Shown one piece after another: positions 40,764 to 53,945 of a stretch of DNA of 64,000 nucleotides. Made by a program: the position numbers and the translations under genes. The first letter of the stretch is position 1. Each line of letters begins with the position of its first letter. Below the pieces are notes generated by a model, which saw only the letters and a list, made by a program, of their open reading frames with translations, did not search any database and had not been told where the DNA came from. The stretch covers positions 186,001-250,000 of the forward strand of contig CAJQUW010011032.1 of the NCBI GenBank assembly GCA_907163375.1, read 5' to 3'. Origin of the DNA: Prostheceraeus crozeri (taxonomy: Eukaryota; Platyhelminthes; Polycladida; Euryleptidae).

Positions 40764-43751
40764 TTAAAAATTCCTTGTTCGGCAGTGTTCATAGAAAAGA
40801 AAATGAGGAGATTCAGGAAGAACACAGATCAAATAGCTGTCGGGCAGCAAATAGTCCAAACTTTTGCAGTAAGGAGCTATGCTTATGAAGTGCTTTTCTG
40901 TTTCTAGTCGTAATAATTTCTTGTCATAACCTCTTGATTCTAGAATGTGCAATGTTTTACTCGTTTTATTAATGAAATCTTTAATGTGTGAGCATATTCT
41001 ACCATACCGTATTACTTGCCCTGCGAACACACGAATCCCTAATTTGTAAGGCATGTTGTTATCAGGAAATGTCAACAGGGTTACTGGAAAATCAAAATCA
41101 TCGATTTTATGATATACCGAGGTCTCAATCATATGCTCTCCAATTTTAAGTTTTACATCTAAATAATCCACTTGTTTGTTATCATAGCCACTTCTGCTGG
41201 CTTCAAGACTTTTTGGGTAAATATCTAAAATTAAGTTATTAAAATGACTATAGTTTATGATACACAAATCATCTATATACCTAGTCGTATTAGATAAAAT
41301 TTTTGCCAGTCCGAACTTTTTACTACGCATTAGTGCTTGCATGTACTGAAATTCACAATGCGCTAAGAATAAATCTGCTAGCAGTGGGCTGCAATTACCA
41401 CCCATCGGAATACCACTTGTCTGCTGAAAGGTGAAGTCTGCGAACGTAACGAAGACTTCATCTAATATGAAAGCAATAGCCTCCTTGAACTTATTTTTCG
41501 TAAAATTATTATAACCACCGTATTTTTTCTCTGCTAGGAAACTTTTGTCTTGGCCTATGCAGAGATATTTGCGGTTCGTGTCATTAAAAATTAATTCGAG
41601 TAGACTGTAAATATGTAACTTAACGTCTTCTTGATCTAGATTAGTATATAAGGTTGAGAAATCGAATACCTAAAGGTTATGTATTTTTACATTATCTATT
41701 CTTTTAAGAAATTCAACTGTCGACACGATGCTCCAAAAACAGTTAACACCGCTGTTCTTATATATTGCATTACAGTAGATTTTGAACTGGTATCTAATGA
41801 CAGACAGACCTTTATTGACTTTAAGTGACAGTTGTTTGGTTGTACACTTCCTGGCCCCGGCTATAAATCGAAATTTGTAGGGAGACTTATGAAGTTTTGG
41901 AAGCCAAAATAGTTTAGGAAGCTTTAAATTATCTTCTCGGCATTTAATATTGAATTTTAAAATCAAGTCGTTTTGGTGACGACTAATAACGTCAACTGAA
42001 TTAAGTTTAGTAGGAACATAAGTATCATTTCCTACGGGTAACAGGGAACTGAGATCAAATCCCAACTCTTTCAATAGAATTATAATGTAAAATTTTTTAC
42101 ATATGAAAGAATAATTACTACTTGCCTTATCCACAGATGCTATTATAAAATGATTTTGCAAGTCTTTAATAACTTCCATCAAATAGTTAATTTTGCTTTT
42201 GCTAGATTTCGGTAAGAACAGCTTATACAATCGGTCTCTTGTAATTTTCAATATTCTCAACTTCCAATCGTCAAATTTATTAATGCTTATACAATTAAGC
42301 TTGCTAACACGCTTGACATGTTGGTCTAAAGCCGTTTCAATATCTATTAGAATTTGCTTTTTACTTATGTTTTCCGAAATTCTATGTTTAGTTCCGAAAT
42401 TCATCAATATTTTCAATTCTTCATTTTCTATGAAATTTATATCACCAGTTATCACGTGTTTATGATGCACGTAAATAAAATTTTGATGCTTATCACATGC
42501 GCAGTCATTGTTGAGAATAGTGTAAAGTACATCTTTGTCTAGTTCATTAAGTAAAGTGCTATAATTACAGATTTTTTGCGAAATAGGTTTATTCAAAGAA
42601 AAACATAGTTTTGGGGGATGACTGTCCTTGACTTTCTCGGGTAAAAGTTTGCATACACTTCGATCATGAATAACACTTTGCAAATCTAATTTGTCCATGA
42701 TTTTATTTCTAAAAGGGAAAACTATTCTAGTTCTTTCTGTTTCTTCTTTTTCTTTGCGTTTGTTCACCCCAGTATTTAAAATGAAAGCTGATAAAATGAA
42801 TGTAAATTTTGAGGACTCATCAGCAGTTTTGGCATAAATTGATTGTAAAATATAAAAGTCAAGAGTTTTTAGACGTCTAAAGAACAGACTGAATTTCATG
42901 TTTTCAAATAGTGAACGTATTTCCTCAATTAGATTAACCAATCGGTTGTTGTCACTGAACTTGTCTCTTTGTTTTCTTTTTCTTATACCGCGACTTCTTA
43001 GTCGTCTCGGAATCGTACTACCATAATAATTTGACTCCTTCATTTCTCCTTGAGAGACACAACTACCACCTAAAAGCTTATCATTTAGACCTAATGGGTA
43101 TAGAGTATTCAGAGTTTTGATGAAATAATCTTCGCGCTCATTTAGTCTTTTGATTAGTTCCTCTTTACAACTGTAATTATCTATGGTATCTATTATCTGA
43201 ATTTTGACGTCATTCGTGGAATGGCTTTTGTCTCTGAAGTGATTACTCAAATATGTATTACAAAGATTATTAGTTATACTATGTCTATGTCCGTTCAGTC
43301 TACAATGAAGAGCCTGTCTGGTTTGTCCGACATACTGTAGTCCGCATTTCTTACAAGATATTAAATATATAAGATTACTACTTTTGCAATTAAAGTTTCC
43401 TTTTTTGTTAAAGATGAATCTTCTACCTGTGCTGTAGCTGGTATATATAGGATCATTGTCTAGTGATTGACAGCATCTACATTTACTTGCATAACATGCT
43501 GACACAGAAGCTTGTGAGGAGGGCGCTATCCACTCCATCGCATTTGTACAAAATACTTTGTAAGACATTTCAAATCCATTAAAATCTACTTGCCAGAGCC
43601 TCATGAGAGACCATACTGTTACAGAGGTTGGGCTTTCAGTAGGTCTATGAAATAATAATACAAAAAAAATGACGAAGAATTGATAAATAAATAATAAGTC
43701 AATTAATAAATTAATTACAATACAATTACAAGTAAGAAACGTGAAAACCAC
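40764..43751 (-). pseudogene. GIY-YIG endonuclease / reverse transcriptase polyprotein, one in-frame stop
   Basis: The protein reads from 43751 leftward. A Cys pair (KCRCCQSLDNDP, ~91-102) and GIY-YIG nuclease follow: LIYLISCKKCGLQYVGQT (~127-144), the CRLNGHR arginine segment and the NEREDYFIKTLNTL glutamate segment. A long connector leads to the reverse transcriptase: LPKLFWLPKLHKSPYKFRFI, FDFSTLYTN, SGIPMGGNCSPLLADLF and the RYIDD catalytic box. A single TAG (41670-41672) interrupts the frame just before FDFSTLYTN; otherwise it is open. In classical Penelope elements the nuclease is C-terminal. Here it is N-terminal, as reported for the Naiad/Chlamys clades. The true start may be downstream of the first ATG, since the first ~35 residues look like a non-coding hydrophobic run. 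Confidence 0.93.
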
Positions 43752-43842
43752 CTACAAACACGACTGAAGGACAATGTCCAGCTGGCAGAGATCAGGAGGA
43801 GGGGACGCGGTCCACCATCAACTCAAAACATACCATAGATGA

Positions 43843-44507
43843 ATAATATCACAAAATCGTGTTTAGGTAGTTGAAAAAGAAATAGTTAATTAGCCATAAA
43901 TAAATAAATTATTACCGCAAAGAAAACCTCTTAATACCAACCCAAATTACGAGTATCTTGATATTAAAAAAGTTATTAATAATTCACAAGACTGGAATTG
44001 TCTGCTTACCTGACAAGGGTCTGAAGTCCTAATGACTTGATAATTCAAGCGGAATCGTTAATAAACGTTATTATGTAATTGTGACTAGAGGGATGATTCG
44101 AGGCGCTATCCTAAACCTTAATCTAAACATCGTGATGACACTTAAGCCTTTCCCATCTGGACCCTATCAGCGTCACGTAACGTTTATCTATATATAATCA
44201 TAACAAAAGGGAGATTAAACTGAACATGTGAAACATCTGTAGTTGTCTCAAATAACTTAGTTTTAAGTTAGACGCTAAACCCATAGATGAAAATTAAATA
44301 TATTAAAGCTTACAAATGAATAAAATATGATAAAAATAAAATAAAATCATATGAAAATTAAATTCAAGAAATGAAATGATGAACTCTTAAATGAAATAAA
44401 TATTAAAACGAAACGTTAAAAAAGGAGTATAAATGAAAGAAAACATTTTTTTTCTTGTGACTTTTAAGAATTATAATAGTTTTTTTGGAATGTTTTTTGA
44501 AAGAATT
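43843..44507. repeat. Right pseudo-LTR of the Penelope-like element
   Basis: 665 bp, the direct repeat of 39945-40610. On the coding (minus) strand it is the upstream copy and probably carries the promoter. Confidence 0.95.
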
Positions 44508-45845
44508 CAATGTAATTTAATACATTGTTGATCTGATACCGTGTTTGGCTGATGCTCTCACATCGAGCAATGGGCGGTGGTTTCATCTGCGAAGTCACAA
44601 AATCAACTATAATTTGAAGCAGGCTATCGCGGAAGACATCTGAAAAAGACATTTAAGTTTTTAATTGATTTCTTATTTCTTTGTGAGGTGTCATTGTGAA
44701 TTAAGTCCTATTTGTTAGTCTTATTTCCTCATTGGCTAAAGGTATAATAGAGCTCTTGTTTAGTAAACCGCATATAAAAAGTAAGCACAAGTATGCCTAT
44801 GAAGGTCCATGGTTCTATTCGAAATTCGATTCGACTCTAAATTTACCGACGAACATGTCTCGAGCGAAATTTACATACAGTAGGAGAACTGACATAGAGA
44901 AGTAGAAAAGATACGGAATCTTGATCTCCGACTAAGCAGGACGGTCTTTGGAGCATGTGACTTTTTTCCTACTTGTACAGAGATTCAGTTTAAGCAGAAT
45001 GAGGTTTCAACCGAGCACTATCTTCAATTGTTGTAATTATTGTTCTAATGAATAATTGGGTGACATATTGATGGTTATGAGGTACGGTGTGGTATACAGT
45101 CAGTTTCATATCTCATTTGACCCTGCATGCATGTCTAAAGATGACAAAAAACCTAAATGGAGGCGTACGTACAAAAACACATCGTTAGACCAGCATCCCT
45201 TCTAAATATGGTTCTAAAGTACATCATTCATACTTTCAAAATGCATTCATACATTCTCGTACATGGGGAAATGTAAAAAACATGCCTTTCACTAAAAGCT
45301 GTTGGTGCAACTTCTAATCAATTCTAATTTCAGTGATTGAAAAGCATTATACAAAAAATTGCTTTGTTATGATAAAAAGCCGATGCTGTAGTAAGGTTTA
45401 ATTTTTCCTAAATTTTCTCCTACACAGACCGCGTCTATGCAGAGAAGGTTGATTGTATACAAATTTCAAATTTTATTATAAGTTGATAGTCAAATGAGAA
45501 GGGAAAGATATATAGCTACACAAATATGTGTGATACAGAATGCATAATCTAGAAGTTGAGACTCTTGGTCTTAGTTTTTGATAATTTCTGTTAACACACT
45601 GATTTTCTTCCTTCGCTTTTACCTAGGCTAAGAAAGCCTTAAAGATGACAAATAACATATTTAATTTTTACGAAAAAATAACACACACGGAATCAGAATT
45701 CAAAGCTACTATTTTATATAAAATTCTGGAAATAACTGGAAGGACTTATGTGGTATTATAGGAAATATCTTTCGCTTTACTTCCCGCGTAATCGGAATTG
45801 TCGTTTACCCGGAGTTTATTTTAGTGTAATTACCTTTGCTTAAAG
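44508..45845. other. ABCC1 intron
   Basis: No gene or repeat is recognised. The last bases before 45846 are AAAG, a weak acceptor. Confidence 0.5.
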
Positions 45846-45944
45846 CATGCGGGAGAGACTGAAGGAAAGAAGGACAAGAAAGAGAAGAGAGACAAAAGAA
45901 AGAAGGCCAAGCTAATCAAGGAAGAAAAATCAGAGGAGGGAAAA
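45846..45944 (+). CDS. ABCC1/MRP-like transporter, Lys-rich linker exon
   Basis: A 33-codon phase-0 exon ending at a strong donor GTAAGT (45945). It encodes a Lys/Glu-rich stretch finishing 'KLIKEEKSEEGK', which matches the conserved end of the MRP1 linker (L...E.....G.V) just before the second membrane domain. The acceptor (AAAG at 45845) is weak, so the exon could begin a few bases later. It joins in phase to the next exon. Confidence 0.82.
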
Positions 45945-46827
45945 GTAAGTTACTACCAAACTGTTAATTACCCATGAGATTTGTCATGATCAGTGATTTA
46001 GTTGCTTAACCTGTTTGTGTTTAAATGTATGTGATTATGCTTGCATTTTTTAGTAGACATAGGTGTAGGTATACTGGCAGGCCTCCCATGCTGTTAAAAC
46101 TAAAAAAATCTAAAATTTGTATTTTTGGAGGTTCATAACTTTTAAACATTTTTAAAGTACCTGCACTTGAAAACGAAGAGTATTACATGATCTGTCACTG
46201 AAAATCTTCAAGAAGATTTCACATTGATTCATCGCGATAAGCGGCAGGCATAATTGCGATGTATATAAAAGCTGATTCTATACATAAGTAGGCATATCTG
46301 TATGCAATATGACATGTCAACAGGGGTGTGGTGGTCAGACTTGATGTTGATGAAGGCTGACAGCCGGACTGGGGAAGGGGTAAAAAAAAGCTAAAAATTG
46401 GTTGACGTCAATGATGAGCGACACTTTATGACTGGGAGTCACTGTTCAACAACGGTTTGTAAAAGGCATTTTTTCCGCTAGCGTAAAAAGGAATTTTCAT
46501 TCCTAATGGACAAGTCATCATTAGTAATGTTCATAATCCTCAATAAGAGATAGCAGTCGTGTTCTGAGTCTCTAAAAAGCGAAAGCACAGTGATAGTGCT
46601 CCAATTGAATTTTGCATGTTCAGAGACTAATATATAAAACTCATAGTATGTAGTTGTTAATACAAAACTCGAGATTTTTAAGAAGTCTCTCAATCATCTC
46701 CTTTAAAATTTTTAACATGTCGCTGGTGATGCTTGTGGCAGAAGCATTAGCTCAGCACTCAACAGCTGCCTGACTCGTGTTTTTATCTGAACAACTACAT
46801 AAACTTAGAATGAAATTAATTTTGCAG
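45945..46827. other. ABCC1 intron
   Basis: No features recognised. It ends with the acceptor 'AATTTTGCAG'. Confidence 0.6.
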
Positions 46828-47065
46828 GTAAAATTGGCTGTTTTCTTTCTCTATATGAAATCCATCGGAATTTTGATGTCATTTTTTATCCTATTCGTCT
46901 GCCTCTCTTACTATGGGTTTCAACTGGGATCAAACTATTGGTTAGCCGATTGGAGTGAAGATTCAATGCGCCCAAATATCACCGTAGATAATGTCACATA
47001 CTCATATGCTGATTACAATCGTGACAGAAGACTTGCAATTTTCGGTGCCTTGGGCATTGGACAAG
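46828..47065 (+). CDS. ABCC1/MRP-like transporter, exon starting the second membrane domain
   Basis: The acceptor TTTTGCAG ends at 46827 and the donor GTGAGT starts at 47066 (phase 1). It encodes VKLAVFFLYMKSIGILMSFF, a transmembrane helix, then LGSNYWLADWSEDS and the loop before RLAIFGALGIGQG. This matches MRP1-type proteins at the start of TMD2 ('YMKAIG...S..WLS.W'). The following exons are not visible in the window, so the gene continues beyond, probably past the right-hand Polinton. Confidence 0.93.
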
Positions 47066-47849
47066 GTGAGTCTCATTAGATATATTATGCATATACTTCC
47101 TTAACTGTATGCTCTCTTGAGAATTGTTTTGCCGACATAGCGGTGAAAATTCGAGTTATTTTGTAACATATTCAATTCAGCAGTTAGCAAAATTTCGGGG
47201 GAAATATTTCACTACTTAGAACGAGTCACATGTCGGTATATAGCCTATTTATCTACTGATTAGTGTAGCTGATACATAATTTTCAGTATGAATAAAAAAT
47301 TGTATAAGCATCAAATAAGATTTTGATTACCTTACACATAATTATGTGCGTCTAGGTGGACTTCAACCCTCGGACACTGGGGAGACCTGCTGTTGTACCA
47401 AGTTAGCTTTAGCACGGCGGCATCAAGATTTTGCCATAAAGTACATTGTCGAACATTTCGTACTACGCAGGTTTTACATATTCATGTATCATGGATTTAT
47501 TTAAGAAAAGTAGCTGAAGCAAGTACAAGTTTTATGAAGCTTATCAGGATGACTATACTTGCATGCTGATTCCTCTGATGGCACCCACGTTTGTGATTGA
47601 ATCATATCATTCTCTTTCATATGATGAATCCATATTATCAGTGGTTGAATTCTTTCAACGAACAGTAATTGCTTGGGTTTGTTCAAAGATTATACCCATG
47701 TCGATTGCTTCAGCAGGTACTCGTTCTTCACTGCCGTTGACATAGGTATCACAAATTTGTGTGGCCGTGCAATTGAACCATATAACCGCGGTTGACATGT
47801 CGTATGTCTAGCAGTACTTCAAGGAAACTCTAATTCCAAAGTGATAATA
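47066..47849. other. ABCC1 intron
   Basis: Small frames on both strands at ~47500-47745 have no recognisable domain. Confidence 0.5.
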
Positions 47850-48040
47850 GCTCAGAGAGCAAATGATGTTCACATTGATTATGGTCATCCCCACAACTAC
47901 AGCAGTCGAAAGCGGGTTTTTGAAAGTTAAGCTTCATAAAGGTCGGTAACTACAATCCGCCTTCTTGGATAAATCGGACACAGTTTTCGAACCCGTGCGG
48001 CCACTGTCAAGCAGCATTCGATGTCTTAAGACATAGCTGA
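47850..48040 (+). pseudogene. Possible hAT-type transposase C-terminal remnant
   Basis: A short plus-strand frame reads 'LIMVIPTTTAVESGFLKVKL'. It resembles the dimerisation block of transposase-derived proteins (IP...A..E.GFSK.K..K..LR.RLS). Stops follow within 15 codons. This is a weak, fragmentary match. Confidence 0.3.
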
Positions 48041-49139
48041 GCTGATGGGAGAACAGTTGATTATCAAGGTAGTGCCATGACCTAGAATGAAGACGTATAT
48101 ATCAATGATGTTGTCATAAGACTTTTATTATTAAATAATTAATTATTTCATGATTTTATTTTTTTCGCGAACTTCCGAGAGCGTTTTCAATGATGATTCT
48201 GGAAAAGATATGGATCCTTGGTATCAGCCTGGAATAAAAAGATACAGTAAGCATTATAAGTATCAAGATATGTAGTTGACCAGTCATCGGGAGATCATTT
48301 TGTCATCAAAGGTCCCCAAAGTTTCGGTCGATGCGTTAACATCGACGGTTTGAGGGCACTGGACGCCGAAGGCCCATCTGATTTTTCACTTTTCATCTTT
48401 AATTTAAGAAGGTATCGACCAAAACTTAGGGGAGTTTTTTCTACCTTTTGATATCAAAATATGGCTTTAAGTGCGGAGGAAAGCCGAAGTATTACAGTCT
48501 CCGGGAAATTCTCAGGAAAAGCCCAAAAACCCAGTTTTTGATAGCGACCCAGTGTTTTTGCTAACCCTGTATGAGCTTCAAAGACAGATTCTTGATACAC
48601 TCATTCGATGGCTGTTGGTACGATTTGAAAGTATTCTCATTGGTGCAATATTGAATCATTTCTCAGAAGACACCATGGATGTAGACTTCGTGTTGCATTT
48701 ATCATTCGCTCAAGCATTAATTGTATTCTTCAAGGCATTTCAATTTTCATAGTCTAGGCCGTGTTTTGTCCAAGATACTTCATTATCGGTTTTATCATCC
48801 CTTCAGTTATAGATTAGTTAAATATTTGAAAGTTTTTGTTTCGTCACGTGCTAACCCAACAAAATTGTGGAGGCGACTGTTTCGTAGAATAGCGTCTGAC
48901 ATATTTGAGCCATGCATGTCATGCATTTCGATGAAAACGGAAATTTAGGATGAATTTTATTGAAAAATGGGGTGCCAGAGCATGTGCAGAGGAGTACAAA
49001 AGGAGTATGAAAATGGACATCTCTGTTTTTCCGGAAATGGCGTGTCGTCAGAACCTCATGGATGACTTGTACCCAATAAGACGAACGCTGAGGAATAAGT
49101 AAAAATAAGTAAGCAATATAATTACATACGTGTTGATTA
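48041..49139. other. ABCC1 intron
   Basis: No recognised features. A 93-aa frame at 48471-48752 has no known domain. Confidence 0.5.
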
Positions 49140-49340
49140 CCTTACCTTACCCCCGTTTAATGTCTCTTTTCCCCAGGTGTGGGGGTGAGACGGCCGTCTT
49201 GTGTCGATTCGGGCGAATTCTTCCTCTCCATTCTTCTCTATCTTGGGCGACAGCAGGATTGAGTTTCATCAGCTCCAGGTCTTTCCTGATATTTTGCGAC
49301 CATTTCTTTATTTGACCTCCTCTGATGTTGGGTCCAGGGA
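49140..49340 (-). pseudogene. LINE reverse transcriptase C-terminal fragment
   Basis: The minus frame reads 'IRKDLELMKLNPAVAQDREE' then 'WRGRIR' and ends 'HLGK' plus a few residues. This is the conserved C-terminus of many invertebrate non-LTR retrotransposons (RKDLE.L.LN...A.DR..WR). It is 5'-truncated, as usual for LINE insertions. Confidence 0.75.
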
Positions 49341-50953
49341 TTGTACTATTTTATCGCAAAATGATTAACAGTGCAAACGATTGTAAGAACGATTGTTATG
49401 AAAATAAAGAACGTCTTTTCAAATCAGGATAAATTATTACACTTCAACCGGCTTCGATTGGAAGACAGTGAGATGGCTACTGGTCACAATCTTCGTCAGG
49501 AAGTTGAAAATTTTGTTGCGATTTTATCATAGTATAACTCGGTTAAGTAATCGACGTTGCCAAATGAAGTTTTGCAGTAGATACTCCATCGTCTGTCGTT
49601 CTCCGCACCTGCATCTGTCATCTTCGCTTATGTTCCATTTTTTCCTTGTTACTACACAAAGGAGTAGCTACTTGTTGCTCCACCTTGTTACGCACGCATT
49701 CACATGTTCTTTAACAGTTTTGTAGATACGATGTCTATACCCACTGCTTTGCCCGGTTTTAGTTATTTTATGGCTGATTCCAGCTCTCTTCACTGATATC
49801 ATTCCATGCGATTCGTATTTGTATTGATTTAGTCACACTCCTACTACCTTCTATTAAGTCATACTCTGAGACTTATACAATGTTCTCGGATTTAACCAGT
49901 TAACCGCGCCCATCACTAGTCCATGAATGAGTGTTATTTCTGGGTGTTCAAGATTTTGTAATTTTATTTTTGTTGTCAAGGATATTTCGTGATTCCTGTA
50001 ATCAACAACGTGATATATTAGATATATTCGATGCAAAAGTTTCTAGATAGTTTTCTGTTAAATTGCAATGTAATTGAAAATTAAATTTTTGTTGTAATAT
50101 GCAAAGTTCTTAATGTAGGAACCAGTGAAGTATCTTACTAGGATTGTATATTGAATTTTTACTTTGACACTGTAGTGACGAGGCATTATGCGACTCTCCT
50201 GTTATGAACTAATGACTTGCAAATATACCGAAGTATACGCTGAAATCTGTGGTTGGATTTGAGGGACTAAGAGACGGTATGCACCTTGTTTCTAGAACAT
50301 GTTACTCAATTGCTCTATCTATATATGAATGGGTCACAAAGATGATTAAATCAGCGGTTTTTAGTTCTTAGAAAAACTGTGCCTGAATATGCTACAAACG
50401 TTTTTCCTATCAATACTACCTGTACATGTACAATCCTGCCTGGAATTTCACTTCATTTGATTGTTGTATAACTCCATTTAAGATGCCCGTTCTTGTCTGC
50501 ACTTTCATTCATAAAAACCTACGTGTGGGGAATTCCTCATTACTCTTTATTGATCTCTCAATTGAATTTCTGCTTTACTGACCGTAGTCATTTTGAACTT
50601 TTACAAAATGAGTGTCTTGAGCGAAGACGAAGTGAGATGGTCAGGTAAGATTGTGTGCACTTTGTTGTAAATCACTTGAATGATATGCCGATTTGTTGTT
50701 TATTTGGAATCCAATAAGCGATTAGGCTCGCAGTGTCTAATCTTACTCATAATTTTCTTGTTTTCCAAGGCATTGCCTCGTACTCCTTCCTATTTTTCTG
50801 GATACTTTGCAACAATCCTAATGGCGTCTAATGAGGTAACCAATGGCCTTGTCAACGGACTGATAGCTTAAGTTTGATTTCTGTTGTTGGTTCCGACTGT
50901 TCCTGACATAGTAAATAACATATAATCAAAATTTTCATAAATAGCAGCTGCAG
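49341..50953. other. Host intron sequence
   Basis: Nothing recognised. Confidence 0.5.
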
Positions 50954-53772
50954 TCCCGTACAGAAAAAATTGGTATGAATCATACTATGAAACATTCGTA
51001 TGAAACAGACGTATGTAACATAGTATGAAACATACTATGGACATGTAACGCTCTGTCGGGCCATACCCTGGCATGCGTATGATTCATACTATGAATTAAC
51101 ATAGTATGAAACTTAGTATGAAGCATACCCTAAATCATACTCAGCAAAATCATACTATGAAACATACCATGAAAAATCATATACGCATTCATACCAGACA
51201 CATTGTGAAAACGTAGTATGAATCATAGTATGGAACAGACGTATGAAGCATACTATAAAACATACTATGAACATGTAACGCTCTGTCGGGCCATACCCTA
51301 ACATACGTACGATTCATATTATCACTTTACATAGTATGGATCATATTATGAAAATAGTATGCATACTCATATGGCACACGCTGTGAAAACATGGTGTTAA
51401 ACATAGTATGGAACAGACATACGAAACATAGTATGAGACGTACTAAGAGCATGTAACGCGTTGTAGTGCCATACGCATGAATCATACAAAGAAACATACT
51501 ATGAAAATAGGTACGTATACTCATCCTAAACACGCGTGAGTTTTCAGAGTATGTTCCTGACAAAAATGCAACATATATGCATACAGCAGTATATCGTACG
51601 AAGGAATATCATACATAAGCATGAATATGTTTTGATGTTGTACATATATTCTATAACAGCATGAATTCATTATTATATGCACCATTTATCATATGAATAA
51701 TAACATGCATCTGTATTCAATATGTCGTATTTTAATCTGAAAGGGAACAAAGTCAAAAGCACCTTGTCTCTCCGGTAACATGTTAAATGTAGCAAGTCAA
51801 CTGATTTAGATACAGAATGAGGGAGACAACTATTAGCAGCATTTTAAGATCATAATTACAATTTCTCATACGCTAAAATTTATGACATTCATTTGTTATA
51901 ACACACGAACGACGTACCCATTTGATCAATGATAAACATTTTTGTATGATTTTTTAAAATCAAAGTTCGAGTGAAGAGGACGGTACCATAAACCCTTAAG
52001 CAGAAGAAAAAAAGAGAGTGAAGCAACTCGTTAGCATTCAGTAACATAAACAATCTTAAAAAGAATCCGTTACCGTTACCTGTAATGCAAGCAGCTAATA
52101 ATAATGCTCCCACGTCAAGACAGTGTGAAGTTAATTGTTTTGACGTTCATACAAGTTCATTTATGCTTTCAATGGAAATAAACTAATGCTTATTATTAGA
52201 GAAGTGAAAGGAACCAGGAGCCTTCTGAGTTAGACTGGACAACCCTGATGGGCATGATGCAAAACTTCAGATACAATGACACACTAATAAAAGAATTATA
52301 CACGTTTATGATATGGTGGCAATTTCTCAAGCAATAATAGGAAAGATAGATAATCAAAATAAATATCAAAAATATTTTTCGAAACTAATTGAATTAGTTT
52401 TTATTTCTTTCATGAATCATGTTTGATAGAATTACTTATCTAAAATGTGTTGGTGCTCAAAATAGCGCTTAATCAATGGCAACTCAAGGAAATTATATTA
52501 GCAACACTTTCATATTTAACTTTTAGATTACTCAAAAATGGACTTCCAAATTTTTACTGACATTGTAGAGATCCACAATACACATGAGACTTTTCAAACG
52601 TAAGCTCGCTGAATTACTAATTCTTTGAGCAAAAGAAAGCTACAAGACACGTCATTATTTCGTTTAAACAAGAATAATACCAGCTCTTATATGGTATCGT
52701 TAATCAAATTCTTATGGTATCATTCTGTTATGTAAACAAAAATGTATATAGGTCATGCAATCATGAGATGAGAAGGACCAGCTCGATGAATTCTTGGTTA
52801 GACTAAATATACATAAATGAATCATTTATGCATTAAAAATAAAACAAAATCGATGTGTTGGGCAACATCAGTGGGTTTTCACTATCATTTTCAAAACACG
52901 TTGAAATATTGTGGAGATACTGTGGTATATATGAAAGAATTTCATTATCACAAGAATCAGAACTATTGACGAATTCGTCATCTGCAAATAATGTCATTAC
53001 ATGTTAGCAAAATAGTTATATAATACTAGACAAAGATAATTAAATGAAAAATAATTATTTCCAATAACCTGAGATAAAAATGGGTACGTCGTTCATCAGG
53101 AAGTTGAACAACAACACATGAAATGCGTATATTCAACGAAAGTTATATTTGATATCACTCATAAATTCTGTATAGATGACTGATAATCACCAGCATCATT
53201 CAGCATGGGTACAAAATTCGGGTTGCGCATCAAACATCATAGTAGAAAAAATTGCCGCTACCCAACATAGATTACTCCTGCACAATAATATGTAGTATAT
53301 GTGTATACGGTATGAATTTAAATAATTAATTATGACAATGTTTCACAGTATGTTAATACATGCGTATGCGAAATTCATACTTATGCATACTATGTTTCAT
53401 ACTATGATAATGCATACATATCGGCAATACATTTTTATTCATAGCATTTTTTATAGAATGTCAAGACATACGTATGCATCGTTCATAATTATGCATACTA
53501 TGTATACTATGTTTCATAGTATGTTAATACATGCGTATGCGCTATTCATACTCATGCATACTACGTTTCATAGTATGTTAATACATACGTATGCGCTTTT
53601 CATACTTATGCATACTATGTTTCATAGTATGTTTATACACACGTATGCATTATTCATACTTCTGTATACTATGTTTCATAGTATGTTATTACATACGTAT
53701 GCGTTGTCATACTATTTTTCATACTTTTTCATACTACGAGTATGATTCATACGGACTTATTTCTGTACGGGA
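50954..53772. mobile_element. Foldback-type element with palindromic-repeat arms, ~2.8 kb
   Basis: The outer ends are TCCCGTACAGAAA and TTTCTGTACGGGA (inverted). Both arms (about 50972-51560 and 53290-53750) consist of degenerate units such as CATAGTATGAAACATAC and its complement. Many are themselves palindromic (CATACTATG, CATACGTATG). In the left arm 'ATGTAACGCTCTGTCGGGCC' recurs at 51035 and 51276. The middle ~1.7 kb is AT-rich and non-coding. No target duplication was recognised. Confidence 0.75.
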
Positions 53773-53945
53773 TACAAAATCTATGTCAGAACTGATTTTA
53801 TGTGAAACCTGTGTGAAAGTAATGTTCATGTTTTCAAAGAACTCGTCGGTGGTCGTTGATGATCAATTGAAGATCTGTCATACATAGATGTATCTATAAC
53901 TAAGGATTATAAATTTTTGCAATTCTGATAATAGTAATGGTTATA
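53773..53945. other. Host sequence adjoining the right Polinton
   Basis: A short stretch without features between the foldback element and the Polinton end. Confidence 0.5.

Larger units (their letters stand above)
39945..44507 (-). mobile_element. Penelope-like retroelement with N-terminal GIY-YIG (Naiad-like) and pseudo-LTRs
   Basis: A 4.56-kb element on the minus strand: pseudo-LTR (43843-44507), one long coding region (40764-43751), short spacer, pseudo-LTR (39945-40610). The close match of the two repeats suggests fairly recent insertion. It lies in the intron between the two linker exons of ABCC1, antisense to the gene. No clear target duplication was found at the outer edges. Confidence 0.93.

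Noticed and set aside
47501-47745. Candidate downstream ABCC1 exon
   Set aside because: No similarity to the second membrane domain or NBD2 and no paired splice sites in phase.
53332-53887. Long open frames (137 and 98 aa) with repeating 'MHTMFHSMLIHTYALFIL'-type sequence
   Set aside because: They are translations of the palindromic repeats in the right arm of the foldback element; several frames stay open because of the repeat period.
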